Assembly: GCA_027625915.1 (NCBI GenBank)
Contig: JANTQA010000047.1
Location: 5,146,001-5,210,000 of the forward strand
Direction: 5' to 3'
DNA from: Anaeramoeba flamelloides
Lineage: Eukaryota > Metamonada > Anaeramoebidae
DNA: 64,000 nt
Shown one piece after another: positions 22,901 through 33,620 of this stretch. Below the pieces are notes generated by a model that saw nothing but the letters and a program-made list of their open reading frames with translations, had not been told where the DNA came from and made no database searches. Positions within the stretch are counted from its first letter, which is position 1. Each line of letters begins with the position of its first letter. The position numbers and the translations under genes are program-made.

Positions 22901-23696
22901 TTTTTTTTTTGGGCAACACTTTTTTAAAACAGCTTTACCAAAGAATAAAACAAAAATTGGTCTGAAAGAAAAAACTAGAAAAAAGTGGTATTCTTTTCTT
23001 TTTTTTTAAAGTCGATTCTTTTTTTTGTTTTGTATTTAGTTAGTAATTATTAAACAATTCACAAATTTTTTTTCTTCCTTTTTTTCTCTTGGTAAAATCA
23101 AAAAAAATAAATAATTGACAGTTTGGAAAAAAATTCAGAAAAAGAACTTCAACTAAGAAGATCTCTTCGAAGAAAAAAAGATGAAAAATTGAAAAAAAAC
23201 AAAAAGAAAAAAAAAAAAAAAAAGAAATTACATCAGAACTGAAATTCTTTGAGAAATCTTTAAATCTTGTTAATTCATCACCAAGGACAACTTCAGGATC
23301 GTTTATATTTAAAAGAAGATTCAGGATAGCTTGTGTTGCACAAGCGTTTGTAATTTTTTGTTCAGCAAAAAACAAATTAGGTGGTTTATCTTCAAGCACA
23401 ATTCCATCTTCAAAATTTTGATTATTTTTCCATTTAAAAAGGAAAATGAAACCTAAGGGAGAACCAAGACTTCTAAAGGATTCTTTAGTTACCCCCAATA
23501 CATCTACAACTTGAACGTTTTTTACACCAAATTTTTGGATCATTTCGGTAAATACACCAGGATCGGATTCAATTTGTGTCCAGCTCACTTTAGTTGTTCA
23601 TTGTAAAAATTTGAAAAAATAGAAAAGTGAATAAAGTCAAATGTGAATAAGCAGAAAGTCATTCTTTCAAAATACAAAACAAAAGAAAAAATTACT
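19944..23696 (-). CDS. UCHL5-like: UCH37/UCHL5-type ubiquitin C-terminal hydrolase (spliced)
   Basis: Reconstructed from coding segments 23587-23232 and 20609-19944, joined across a GT-AG intron (20610-23231). The joined protein aligns with human UCH37 without a gap across the junction. It begins SWTQIESDPGVF, has oxyanion Gln77, catalytic Cys83 in NACATQA, His159 in VFHF and Asp180 in YELDGL, and includes EVHNSFSRPEPF near 133-144. The C-terminal coiled coil plus ENERRRFNYIPFFIEL is the ULD region that binds RPN13 and INO80G, ending in a Lys-rich KEKE-like tail. Total is about 340 residues against 329 in human. It should trim ubiquitin at the proteasome. No in-frame ATG precedes the first segment; its first open codon is GTG, followed upstream by a stop. 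The best reading is a 108-bp intron (23588-23695, GTAATT...AAAG) that splits the ATG as A|TG, putting the A at 23696. That start is inference; the rest is firm. Confidence 0.88.
20610..23231 (-). other. 2.6-kb intron of the UCH37-like gene
   Basis: The donor is GTAATT immediately after an Asp codon and the acceptor is TTTATAG before ATTTGTGGTG, both phase 0. The interior shows no exon needed by the protein. It contains a run of 12 C residues (21587-21598) amid short ORFs that look like chance. The 182-residue open frame that runs past the donor into poly-Phe codons is intron read-through, not coding. Confidence 0.8.
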
Positions 23697-25159
23697 TTTT
23701 TGAATTAAGTGTTTTAAAAGAGAGAAAAATTGAATAACAATTGAAAAGATTAAAAAATGAAATTATTTTTATTGAAGCTTTGTGGAAAAAAAGTGAATCA
23801 CGGTTTATAATTAAGAACAGTAATCACAGAAACCTGAAAATTCAAAGTAAGATCAAACAAAAAAAGAATAAATAAACAAATAAAGACAAAATGAAGTATT
23901 CAACACAATAACAGTTTTTTTAATACTGCCTTTTAGTTTGGTTTTTTCTTTGAATTGATCAATTATCAAAAATTTGTTCAAAAAAATAACTTTTTTGAAG
24001 ATCTCCAAAACCTCAGCAACAATTGTGATATGAAAGTAGATTTAAATTGTGTTTGTTGGGTTGACTGAAAAAAATATAATGGAATATTATTTGAAGTTAA
24101 TTGGTTTCTTCTTTTTATTGATTTTATCTTTGAGTTTTCAGGTTCTATTAAAGTTCCCAATGAAAAATTGTATTTCACTTTTTTTCCCTGTTTCACTTTT
24201 TTTCCACAAAGATAGCATGGTTTTATTGATTCTTTGTTTTAGTTACAAAGAGTTATTTAAGTTATATTTAAGAAGTAGAGATTTAATTAAATTTCAATAA
24301 TTTCAATTTTTTCAATAAAACCTTTATTTGAAATTCAAATAGAATTAAATTTCCACTTATAATCTTTGAATATTTCATTATTACTCCTTTTATTTCGGAC
24401 TCTTAGTGTATATTGCTTCTAGTGATATAGGAGATAAGATAATTAAAAAAAATTCCAAAGTACAATCTAACTCTTGGAAACTAATATTTCCAATAAATTG
24501 AAAAAGAAAGTGAAAATAATATCCCATCAATTAATTAAATATCTTTTACTTATTGAAGAATAATCTGATGATTGAAATTATAATGAAATTTAAGTTATTT
24601 GTAGATGAAATATAATATCATACCATGAATGGGAAAAAGTTGTCAGATAGATTTTAATTAGTAAAATAGTAGTAAAGGTTTCTCATTTTCAAATAATTTA
24701 AAAAATATTGTTTAATGACTTGTGTTCATTTAAAAACAAAAACCAAATTCCATGAAATATTTTCATTATTGGAATCAAAATATAATTCAAAACAATATTT
24801 AACCAAAATTTAAACAGGTTAGATTTTTGAAAAGTTGAGTTTTGATTGCTTAGCTTGGAAAAATTGTTTTCTTTTTAGATTTTTAGACACAATAATTTTT
24901 TTCTATTTATATAAAATTAGTGTCAATAATTTAAGAATATGTATTATTTATAGTTTCAACAATTCCAATTTGAGATAAATTTAATATCCAGCATAAAATA
25001 CGAAAAAGAATAATTTTTCATTTTTAAATTAATCTCTTCTTTATTTAGAAAATTAAAAACTTTTAATCAAAAAACAAACAATAAAATCAATTGGAATTCA
25101 AAAGATTTTATTGAATTGAAAAAAGAAATTTATAAAAGGATATGTAATGAATTATTGAA

Positions 25160-25350
25160 TTCCATGAGCTGAAAATATTGTCACGTTTTTTTTTGATTTA
25201 AGAAATAAAAAGAAAATTTAAAAAAATTTCAGTTTATTTTTTGAAAAAAAAATATTGAAAAAAAGTACCGCTAGCTTTTCTTGAGTTGTCTGTTTATTTG
25301 GAAAACCGATAGATTTTCTTGAGGTTTTTTTGAGATTTCTAAACTCTTTT
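25160..25350. repeat. Repeat family G, fragment 1
   Basis: Shares a TTTAAGAAATAAA..GAAAATTT block and a CTGTTTATTTGGAAAA..GATAGATT block with 25970-26000, 27400-27530 and 47810-47860. Boundaries are unclear. Confidence 0.35.
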
Positions 25351-25709
25351 TCAAAAATTGTGACTCACCTGAAATAATAAATTGAAAACAAAAAATTTAT
25401 CTTTTAGTATTCAAGAACAATTAATAACTAAATATGATTTGTAATTCACTTTTAAGTCATTCTAAATATATAAAAGCCCGATATATTAAAAATTAAAAAA
25501 AATAAAACCAAAAACTCAAAAAAAGTAAGTCACAATTTTTGAAATGAGCATTACCCATTTTTTATTACTGAACTTTCACTGTAAAAAAGTTGAACAACAA
25601 TATTTTTTAAGAATAATTAAATCCTTTTTCAAAGACATTACATAGTCTCAATTTTCTTAGTGATTATTTGTCTTTTCGAAGATCTCTTTTTTTTTTCCAC
25701 ATGATCTTT

Positions 25710-25830
25710 TAAAAAAAAAAAAGAAAAAAGAAAAAGTATAAAAAGAAAAAGAAAAACAAAAGAAAAAAAAAAAAAAAGAAAAAGAAAAAAAAAAGAAAAA
25801 GAAAAACAAAAGAAAAACAAAAATTTGAAA
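25710..25830. repeat. A-rich purine tract (AAAAAG)n-like
   Basis: Almost pure A and G on the plus strand over about 120 bp, in an irregular GAAAAA/GAAAAAG pattern. The Phe-rich reading frames on the minus strand are by-products of this composition. Confidence 0.7.
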
Positions 25831-27339
25831 AAGCAAAACTAAAATTTGCAAAATTAGAAAAAATGATTCTGATCCAAAAATTTGAAAATATTTTTTGTTA
25901 AGAATACTGGAATAAACCTTCAAAACAACTTCCATTAACATTATAAAGTGAATCAAAATTTATGAAAAATAGTTTATTTATTTGGAAAATCAATAGATTT
26001 CACAAATAAAATAGAAAACCTTAAAAAAAACCTAGAACACTTACAGAATAAAACAAAAAAAAAAACCTAGGAAAACCTAGGAATTGACGGCACTCTACTA
26101 CACTCGATGAAAATATTTCGCAATAATAAAATATCAAAACTATTTATTTAAAACCGAAAAAATATTTAATTTATCTCTCAACCTCATAAATTCTTAACTT
26201 CAGGACATTCACTAACTGCCTAAATAGATATTATTATGTAATAAATAAAAACTCAAATCAATTTTTTCCTCTATGCTATAAACATGAACATAAAGAAATA
26301 ATAGAAAATATTAATCATTTTAGGGGTATTTTCTTCTTATGAAAAAAATAGATTAATTATTCACAATAAATTAAAAGAAATAAATCTTAATTAATTTATT
26401 TTAAATGTGATAGTTTGAAATTATTTTCATTAATTAATAATTTTGAAATCTATGATTTTACAGTTAAATTTATGAAAGGGGGGTTTAGGAATAAGGGTAA
26501 CTAGATTGTAATTAACATTTCAACCAATAAAAAAAAATAATAAATAATATTTATTTTTTTATATTTTAACCATAAAATTATAATAAAAATCAATTTGGCA
26601 CTTTTTTACGGGATGCCAATTTTTTTAGGAATTAGAGATTAAAAACTGGAATGGTTGAGTTCAAGATAATATTTAATAATATCCTGATTTTAATTGTTCA
26701 GAGGTAATTTGTTTAAAGCTTCTCAAATATTCAATAATTTTAATATAATCTTAGTTAAGTAAATCAATAAAATAATAATAATTAAATGATTTCATTTTCA
26801 AAATCTTAAACAATCTTCATAAAAAATTTATAAAAAAAAAATTGTGAAAAGTTAATTATTCACTTTTTCAAAAGTTCATTTTGAAAAAACATTAAAGGAT
26901 TATAAATAAATATCGTTCAAAAATCTACTTGTAACTAAAATTGTTTGTTGTAAGTTTAAAAAACAAATTGTCAGGTTCTATTAAGATTTTTATCAAATTT
27001 CATTGTGAAAAATTTATATTAATTTTTTCCATCATTAAGAGATTATTTTAATATCTTTCAAAAGTATTTTATAGTTAAAAAATATATTTCAAATATGGGA
27101 TACATTCTTTTGAATTCAGTAATATCTAAGGTAATTTACTTGGGTTTTCTAGGAATTAAACGATGAGAGTAACATTCATAGATTTTAATTCGTTCTTTCA
27201 AATTCTGAAAAACTTAACCAAAACTGTTTGTTTTTTTTTTTTTTAATTTTTGAAATGTTAAGAATATTTATATAATTTTCTATTCATTTCAAAAATTAAA
27301 AAAAAAAAAAAAATTTGGATTTTTCAGAATACATAAAAA

Positions 27340-27660
27340 TTGAGGAAAATCTAAGATTTAACTCTCTTCTTTTGAATTCTACAATAGCAGAGTTGACTTT
27401 TCTAGAGTTTTCTGTTTATTTGAAAAATCAATAGATTCTAAAGATAAAACAGTAAATATTAAGAAAACCGCCATTGGGTTGTTTTTACTTTAAGAAATAA
27501 ATGGAAAATTTCTTAAAATTTTGGTTTCATTTCTCAAATTAAAAAAAAAACACCGTTTGTTCTTCCATAATTTAAAAGAACTGTTTTAAATCTTTTATTT
27601 TACTCTATTATATTAAATTTTGGACAATTTAAGCACTCTATAGCACTTGATGTACACTTC
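27340..27660. repeat. Repeat family G, fragment 2
   Basis: Contains TTTAAGAAATAAATGGAAAA, TTTCATTTCTCAAATT and then AATTTAAAAGAACTG, TTTACTCTATTAT and AAGCACTCTATAGCACTTGA. The same blocks occur at 47640-47860 but in the other order, as expected if both derive from a tandemly repeated unit. Confidence 0.4.
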
Positions 27661-28774
27661 CATTATTTTTTTTTTTAGTATTTTTGTTTTGATTAAACAA
27701 TCAATAGTTTTTCAAAACAAAAACAAAAAGTAAAAAAAAAAAACAGGAAAACCATAAAAAAACAAATTGATATCAATTTAAAACTAGAATTATTTTTTTA
27801 ATTGCCAAAATAATTGATTCACCAGTTTAAAGATATTTCATAAATTGAAAAACTTTTTCTGGATAATACAATCAATTCTTAACTGTAAAAATAAAAAGTT
27901 CAATTTATTTAATATTAAATTTGATAAAAATCAAATATGAAAATTTGGTTTTTTAAACTGTTAATTGTAAAAGTTCTTTCAAAATATTTTTTGTTATAAG
28001 ATAGGTTATTATGAAGTGAAAAATTGAAAAATGATTAATGTTGTTTGATCAAAATGTTTTAATGATCTTCAAGTGTTTATCAAGTTTGCAAGGGTTATTC
28101 AAACTACAGTAAAAAATCTCTAACAAGATAAATAAAGGAGAATAAAACTCTCAATCTTGGGTTTGTTTCGATTCCAAGTCTTAAAATTTGATTCGGACAA
28201 CTTTTGTATTTTCCTCAGAAGAGTTACGTAATTGAGTCAATTGTAAAATTGTGAAGAATCTTTACAGAATAAAAGTCAGACATGGCCGTTTTAAAATAAT
28301 TAATATCTACAAACTGTCCAATTCACCAAATATAAGCAGTTTAAAAACTACCTTATATAACTTTTATAACTCACTTTTTACAAACAGATTTACTTAATCA
28401 CACAAAGTTGTGTTATAATCAAATATCTTGAATTTAAATTTTAACCTGGAGATCTATCCAGGAGCTAAATTAAAACCCTTAGTATTTCATTTCTATTTCC
28501 ATTGTTCAGATCTTTGGTGTTTGTTCAACCAATAATTTAAAAAATATTTTGTTACTTGAAAGAATAATTGTTATATACGAATTGGAAAATTAAATTAATA
28601 ATCGTTCTTAAAAGTTTTCCTTTCCAAAATATATATCTTGGGTGTTGTATAATTTTAAAATTAAAATAAATCAAAACCTTCATTATCAATAATCTCATTA
28701 AATGAAAATCAACAAATAATGAAATATAACATTTTTTTCTTGAGAGTTTTTATGTTTTTGTTTTTACAAATAGA

Positions 28775-29791
28775 ATGAACAAGAAGAAAAACAACAATCA
28801 CACAATTGACAAGAACTATTTCGAATACTTTTCAAGAAAATTTCGTATTGTACCACCAATAAAAATCACAAGAAGAACCAAACGAAAACCTATTACAACA
28901 AGAAGAACAAGACAAATAATTTGTAAGCATAAAAACTATAAGAAAACAAAAAAGCTATTAACAAACGAAGGCTTTCGAACCAAGAAAATTCAAAAAACAT
29001 GCCATCAGTGCTCAACCACAAGGCATGTCAAAAGACATCAAATTATCCTTTTTCTTAAAATTTTGTTGAACAATAATTCAATCACACACACAATACATCA
29101 AGACTTATATGAAACCTTATTGTGTGATTATTGTGTCAACACAAAACAACTTGGGTTTATGCAAAAGAAAATCAAAGCGAATTGTAAAGTTCTTAATTTG
29201 CAACTTTGTATATCCCAAAGCACAAGTAATAAAAATTGGTACAAATTGATCTCAGATACAAAGAAAGGTGTTCAAAGAAAAGAAAAAAAATGGAAATCAA
29301 TTGTCCGATTGGAAGAAGAAAAAATGCATTTCGACACCCTTTCAAAAGAAGAAAACGTTAATTACATGACTAGTGACGATGACGAAGATAGTTATGAAAC
29401 TAGTTATGAAAGCAGTGATGAAAGTAGTGATGAACAAGAACAAGATGAAGAAGAAGAAGTGAAAGAATTGGAAGAATTGGAAGGACAAGAAGAAGCGAAA
29501 GAAGTGGAAGAAGTAGAAGTGAAAGAAGTGATTGAAGTGGGAGAAGGGGAAGTGGAAGAAAAGGGGGTAAAGGAAGATCAAAAGAAAGCGTTAGTAGAGA
29601 TAATAAATATTGACCAGATTGAGGAACAAACATTGAAAAGCCAAGGGTACATTGATCTAGAAATGGAATACGAAAAAACTGAGCAAAAAAGTGATGATGA
29701 AATTGAAATTATATCTATGAGTGAAAAAAAAATTCTTGATAAGCTAGATACTAAAAATAATAACCAATCTAAACTAATGAAAAATAATTGA
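28775..29791 (+). CDS. Unknown basic/acidic protein with two CxxC pairs
   Basis: The 338-residue protein is intronless. Residues 1-75 are very basic (TRRTKRKPITTRRTRQ) and could act as a nuclear signal. Two Cys pairs follow, CHQC at 76-79 and CDYC at 117-120, which could bind one zinc with a 37-residue loop. KTCHQC resembles the start of the CDCA7-type 4CXXC zinc finger, but the other Cys of that family are absent, so I do not assign it. Residues about 200-265 are a long acidic run (Glu/Asp/Ser), followed by two short hydrophobic strings in acidic surroundings (VEIINID and IEIIS) that resemble SUMO-interacting motifs. The layout suggests a nuclear regulator or chromatin protein. It is convergent with the bZIP gene about 1.1 kb downstream. 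No family is claimed. Confidence 0.75.
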   Translation: MNKKKNNNHTIDKNYFEYFSRKFRIVPPIKITRRTKRKPITTRRTRQIICKHKNYKKTKKLLTNEGFRTKKIQKTCHQCSTTRHVKRHQIILFLKILLNNNSITHTIHQDLYETLLCDYCVNTKQLGFMQKKIKANCKVLNLQLCISQSTSNKNWYKLISDTKKGVQRKEKKWKSIVRLEEEKMHFDTLSKEENVNYMTSDDDEDSYETSYESSDESSDEQEQDEEEEVKELEELEGQEEAKEVEEVEVKEVIEVGEGEVEEKGVKEDQKKALVEIINIDQIEEQTLKSQGYIDLEMEYEKTEQKSDDEIEIISMSEKKILDKLDTKNNNQSKLMKNN

Positions 29792-30928
29792 TAATTATAA
29801 TTAAAGTTACAATTTTCTAAACAAAAGAAAAAGAATAAGATACAAGAAAAAATGAAAACCAAATTAAAAAATTACAATGTTTTTTTCATAATAAAGAAAC
29901 CAAATATCAAGCGAACCTACTGAAACAGATCTACAACAAAAATCCTATCCCATGTAAAAGAAATAATTTCACTGATTTTTTGGATAAGATAGTTAAAATC
30001 TTTCAATGACAAAGATTATTATATATATATATATGTATGTGTGTATGTGTGTGTGTGCATTCTTAAAAACCCAACACCCATTCTGGTAAAATCTAAGCAA
30101 AAATTGTAAAGATCTCATATTTTGAGGATTTACCAAAGAAGATATTAAATTACAAAATAAGAAAAACAAAACAGAGAAATAATAAATATTTTAATTATTC
30201 TCAATTTCCTTTTTATTGTTTCCAATAAAGGAAATAATGATAATAATTTTACTAAAAAGAAAAATTTGCAACTAATGAAATTATTTGTAAATACTAGAAA
30301 CTTTGAGTTCAAAAAATTTTCTTGGATTGTTTTAAATTATCGAAGAAACTATTTTATGATCAAAAAGTTTTCACCATGTCAACATAATTGTAATTAACCA
30401 TTTTAAATACACTTTTTTCTAAATATTCATCACATTAAACGTCTTTTAATGAAAATAAATTTTGTGAAGAGTTTATTTGGAAATAAACAACTAATCTATC
30501 TTTTTTAAGACATTTTTTTTTATTTTTTGAGAATTATTTTTAGATCTTTTAAATTTAATCTTTTGTATAAGATTAAAATGAAATTTAACTTGAAAAAAGT
30601 CTGGTTAAAATGGTTATTAATAAAGTCTTGAAAAGAGGACTACTGTAGTTTTTAAATTGTATAAATATCATTTTGACAATTTTTTTGTAACACTTTTTTC
30701 GAATGATTCTATTTCTAACAAAATTTAAAAATAAAAAAAATAGTATTAAAAAGAAAAAATCAAAAAATAAAAAATAGAGTATAATTTGAGGGTATTGATT
30801 ATTCTTATTTAGGTATTTCTGAAACCAAACTGAGCTAAAATTGAAAAGTAAAATAAAATAAAATAAAATTAAGGAATATTTCAAAAATCATAAAATCAAA
30901 GGATACGAAAAAAAATAAATTGTCTAAA
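29792..30928. other. Convergent 3' intergenic region
   Basis: Lies between the 3' ends of the basic/acidic protein gene (+) and the bZIP gene (-). It holds the microsatellite at 30019-30058. No gene seen; short ORFs are hydrophobic and look like chance. Confidence 0.55.
30019..30058. repeat. AT/GT microsatellite
   Basis: An alternating (TA)n run passes into TGTATGTGTG and then (GT)n. It is alternating purine-pyrimidine throughout. Confidence 0.9.
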
Positions 30929-32044
30929 TTACAGCCATTGGTGATCCCCTCCTCCGTCTTCCTCAAAATTTTTCAATAAAAAATCATCATAAAGCGATTG
31001 ATCAACATTTTCAAATTTTGAAAAAGAAAAAAGATCAAGCTCTTCATCCATAAAGTTATTCTTACAATTTTGTTTTTGATCAAAATACTTTAAATCATCA
31101 TTATTTTTTGACTGTTCTTTTTGAGGGACATTATTTGTCTTTAAATTGTCAATTTCAGAAAACTTGGTTGTTGGTTGTTTTGGGCTTGTGATTTTCACTT
31201 TTTTTGTTTTGGGATTACTATTTATAGTTTTTTTGTTTGGAATTGGTATATTATGGATTGAGCTTGAATTTGTCTTTTTCGATCTCTGGTTTTTCATTTT
31301 TGTTGTGTTTGAATTTGTGAGATTTTGATCTACTTCCAAAGTGTTTGGATCAAAAATATCTTCTAAAACAACATTTGGATAATCATCGCTTAAATGAAGT
31401 GGGAAATTATCTTTTTGATTTGTCTGCTTAATTTCACTTTGCTTATTGGTTTCCTGTTGGAATTGGCCTTGATCTTGGTATTCTTCTTTTAGTTGTTCTT
31501 TTAATTTTTGGACCTCAATTCTTAGTAATGAATTTTCATTATTAATTTCGTCAAGTTCAGTCTGAATACATTTGTTTGTAATTTTCAGGTTTTTTGATTC
31601 TTCTTCGAGTTCTTTCTGATAAAATTGTTTTCTTTTTCGAAACCTTCGTGCATTTCTTCTGTTTCTTTTCTTTTGAATTTTTTCGACTTGTTTTGGTGAG
31701 AGTTTCTCGATTTTTATTTTTTTTTTCTTGACCACCCTTGTCAAAATGAGTCTTGCTCTTTTGTATTTTTGTTCGACTTTCTTGGTTTCTTCTTCATTTT
31801 GATCTTTTTTTCCTTCATTTTTTTGATTTAACTGATTGTGGTTTATTTCGTCCGGCTCTTCTTCTTCGTCTTCATTTGTTTCTTCCTCTTGGGGCGTTTG
31901 TTTTCGTTTTCTTTCGTTTGTTACTTGAAGAGAATTTTTAGATTTGGTTTTTTCTTCAGATTTGTTGCAATTCTTTTTTGGTTTTTGCTGTTGAGATTTT
32001 TTTGAACAAGTATTCGACTTGTTTTTATTTGTTTTGATTGACAT
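30929..32044 (-). CDS. bZIP transcription factor
   Basis: The 371-residue protein is intronless. The N-terminal third is Lys/Glu-rich. The basic region is RNRRNARRFRKRK at 127-139, fitting the bZIP pattern of Asn128 followed by Arg136 eight residues later; a Phe sits just before that Arg, as in the Yap1/Pap1 group. The zipper follows with hydrophobics every seven residues at Leu146, Leu153, Ile160, Ile167, Leu174 and Leu181. After it come Asn/Lys/Ser-rich sequence and an acidic/aromatic C-terminus (DEELDLFSFSKFENVDQ, ending GGGDHQWL) that could serve as an activation domain. It should bind DNA as a dimer in the nucleus. Its upstream region carries a palindrome with two ACGT cores (32361-32375), a plausible bZIP site and hence possible self-regulation. 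Target genes are unknown. Confidence 0.88.
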   Translation of the reverse strand: MSIKTNKNKSNTCSKKSQQQKPKKNCNKSEEKTKSKNSLQVTNERKRKQTPQEEETNEDEEEEPDEINHNQLNQKNEGKKDQNEEETKKVEQKYKRARLILTRVVKKKKIKIEKLSPKQVEKIQKKRNRRNARRFRKRKQFYQKELEEESKNLKITNKCIQTELDEINNENSLLRIEVQKLKEQLKEEYQDQGQFQQETNKQSEIKQTNQKDNFPLHLSDDYPNVVLEDIFDPNTLEVDQNLTNSNTTKMKNQRSKKTNSSSIHNIPIPNKKTINSNPKTKKVKITSPKQPTTKFSEIDNLKTNNVPQKEQSKNNDDLKYFDQKQNCKNNFMDEELDLFSFSKFENVDQSLYDDFLLKNFEEDGGGDHQWL

Positions 32045-33182
32045 TGTTTGGGGTTATGGGTTTTTTTTTGGGTGTTTTTTTGGTGTTTTTATTCGGTAAT
32101 AATTAATTTAGAATATATTACGAAATGGGACTAAAAAGACCCGAATTTCGAGTTGGGTTTAGGTTAGCGTAATGGTGAAGAATGTTATTCCCAAATTGTT
32201 AAATGGGAATTTCGATTATCGTAAGTTGTGGAATTATGGAATAAGATTTGAAAGTAGAATTGGTTTAATGATCTTCACTTTTGTGAAAAATTTTGTTTTT
32301 TTTGAGGAATTATTTTCAAAAGAATAACTGAGTTGAAGAATAAAACAAAAACTTTTGAAATAACGTAGTACGTTACGGTCTTTCAAAAAAAGAAAAAAGG
32401 GAAAAAATGATTTTTTTCTTTTTCCTTTTTCTTTTTCAAATAAATTGGCTTTTCAAATAAAAGAGACAAGATTGAGTTTTGGGTCCAAAACAATTTTAGC
32501 CTTTTTGTAAGTAAGTTTAGTTTTTCAATTGTAGTTTGATCTTTTTTTCTATTTTTCTTTTTGGAAATTACGTGCTTTTGTAAAAAAACTTTTTTCGAAA
32601 ATTTTTAATTTAATTTGGTTTGAAAAAAATTGAACAGAGGGGTGTATTTAACTCTTAACCAAAATTATTTACTTTTAAGAGGATCAGTTCGAGTTTTCTT
32701 GTGAAGAGACAACGTTTTTATTGTATTTTTTTTCTTCTCAAAAAGTTTATTTTTTTACAATTTAGTTCGTCTCTATTTTCAATTTTTTTTATTTGAAAAG
32801 GATGATTCAAATTGAAAAAACTTGGAAATTGAAATTCAATACAACACTAAATCGATTTTAAAGCAAGTCAATTTAGGTGTTAGCCACCATAAAGTCAAAA
32901 TTTTTACTTTTCACGATTTCTTGAAAAAAGATTATCAGAAAAAAACCTTTTTTATTTTAGATGTGTTTTGTTGCTTGTTGGTAATAAAGTACTTAAATAA
33001 TTTATAATTTTAATTTTAAATGTAAAATTAAATCCCAAAATAGAAAGTTAATTTGATTTGTTTAACCTACATTGGGGAATGCTAAATGGTTTCTCTTGTA
33101 TTCTTATATCTCCATTCTAGGGTAATATTTTTAGTTTATGTGAAAAATAAAATTTGGAGCAGTGAAAAAAATACCATACATG
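32045..33182. other. 5' flank of the bZIP gene
   Basis: Somewhat less AT-rich than the average gap. Besides the palindrome at 32361-32375 it has single GCGTAA (32166) and TCGTAAG (32219) sites nearer the gene. Poly-pyrimidine runs occur near 32410 and 32700. No other gene seen; the 61-codon frame at 32822 is unsupported. Confidence 0.4.
32361..32375. promoter_or_regulatory. Candidate bZIP-binding palindrome
   Basis: TAACGTAGTACGTTA is a perfect palindrome around a central base and contains two ACGT cores, the core of many bZIP sites. It lies about 320 bp upstream of the bZIP start codon. The functional role is inferred from position and motif only. Confidence 0.4.
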
Positions 33183-33620
33183 AAAAAAATCCCCGACAAG
33201 ATTTTTAATTGTGAATATTAGTAAAATTTTTGTCTAATTTCAATGAAATCCCTATTATAAATAACCAATTTTTTTATGAGATTAGTAATAAACATACCTA
33301 AAGTCCACGAAAGTAAGGTGTCTCTAGAATACTCGTTTAATTTTTTGATAGCCATATGTTGATCAACTTTTTTTGAAAAACAATCAAGTTTTATTGGGGT
33401 TTACTAGAGTTTGGAAAATGATAATTTTTCTTCTTGTTTTTTGATTGATTGAATGGTGTTTTGAACAAGTGTGATTTCATCAATCATCATTCTAATTAGA
33501 GGGGGGGGTTATAATTGAAAAAGTTCGGTTCTTAAAAAAAGGAATTTGATTGTAAATAAATGAAATTACACAAAAATTTTACTAATATTCACAATTAAAA
33601 ATCTTGTCGGGGATTTTTTT
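33183..33620. mobile_element. Inverted-repeat element B, copy 2 (well preserved)
   Basis: 438 bp with about 50-bp inverted ends that are nearly identical. The left begins AAAAAAATCCCCGACAAG and then TTTTTAATTGTGAATATTAG; the right is the reverse complement. The interior matches 2874-3313 and is non-coding. A target duplication is not obvious. The near-identical arms suggest more recent activity than copy 1. Confidence 0.82.

Larger units (their letters stand above)
23697..28774. other. Five-kilobase region without a recognisable gene
   Basis: It contains the 5' flank of the UCH37-like gene, the purine tract at 25710-25830 and pieces of repeat family G (25160-25350 and 27340-27660). Short opposed ORFs at 24049-24300 (+) and 23978-24196 (-) overlap and have no recognisable features. 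Nothing else is supported. Confidence 0.5.

Noticed and set aside
23232-23588. UCH37 N-terminal half as a separate truncated gene running on into poly-Phe
   Set aside because: A GT donor sits exactly where conservation ends, and the downstream segment joins in frame with no residue lost or gained against the family.
24049-24300. 83-codon hydrophobic plus-strand frame facing a 72-codon minus frame
   Set aside because: Overlapping opposed short frames with no family features; expected by chance in AT-rich DNA.
28980-29140. CDCA7-type 4CXXC zinc finger in the basic/acidic protein
   Set aside because: KTCHQC matches the first pair only; the remaining Cys pairs of that family are missing.
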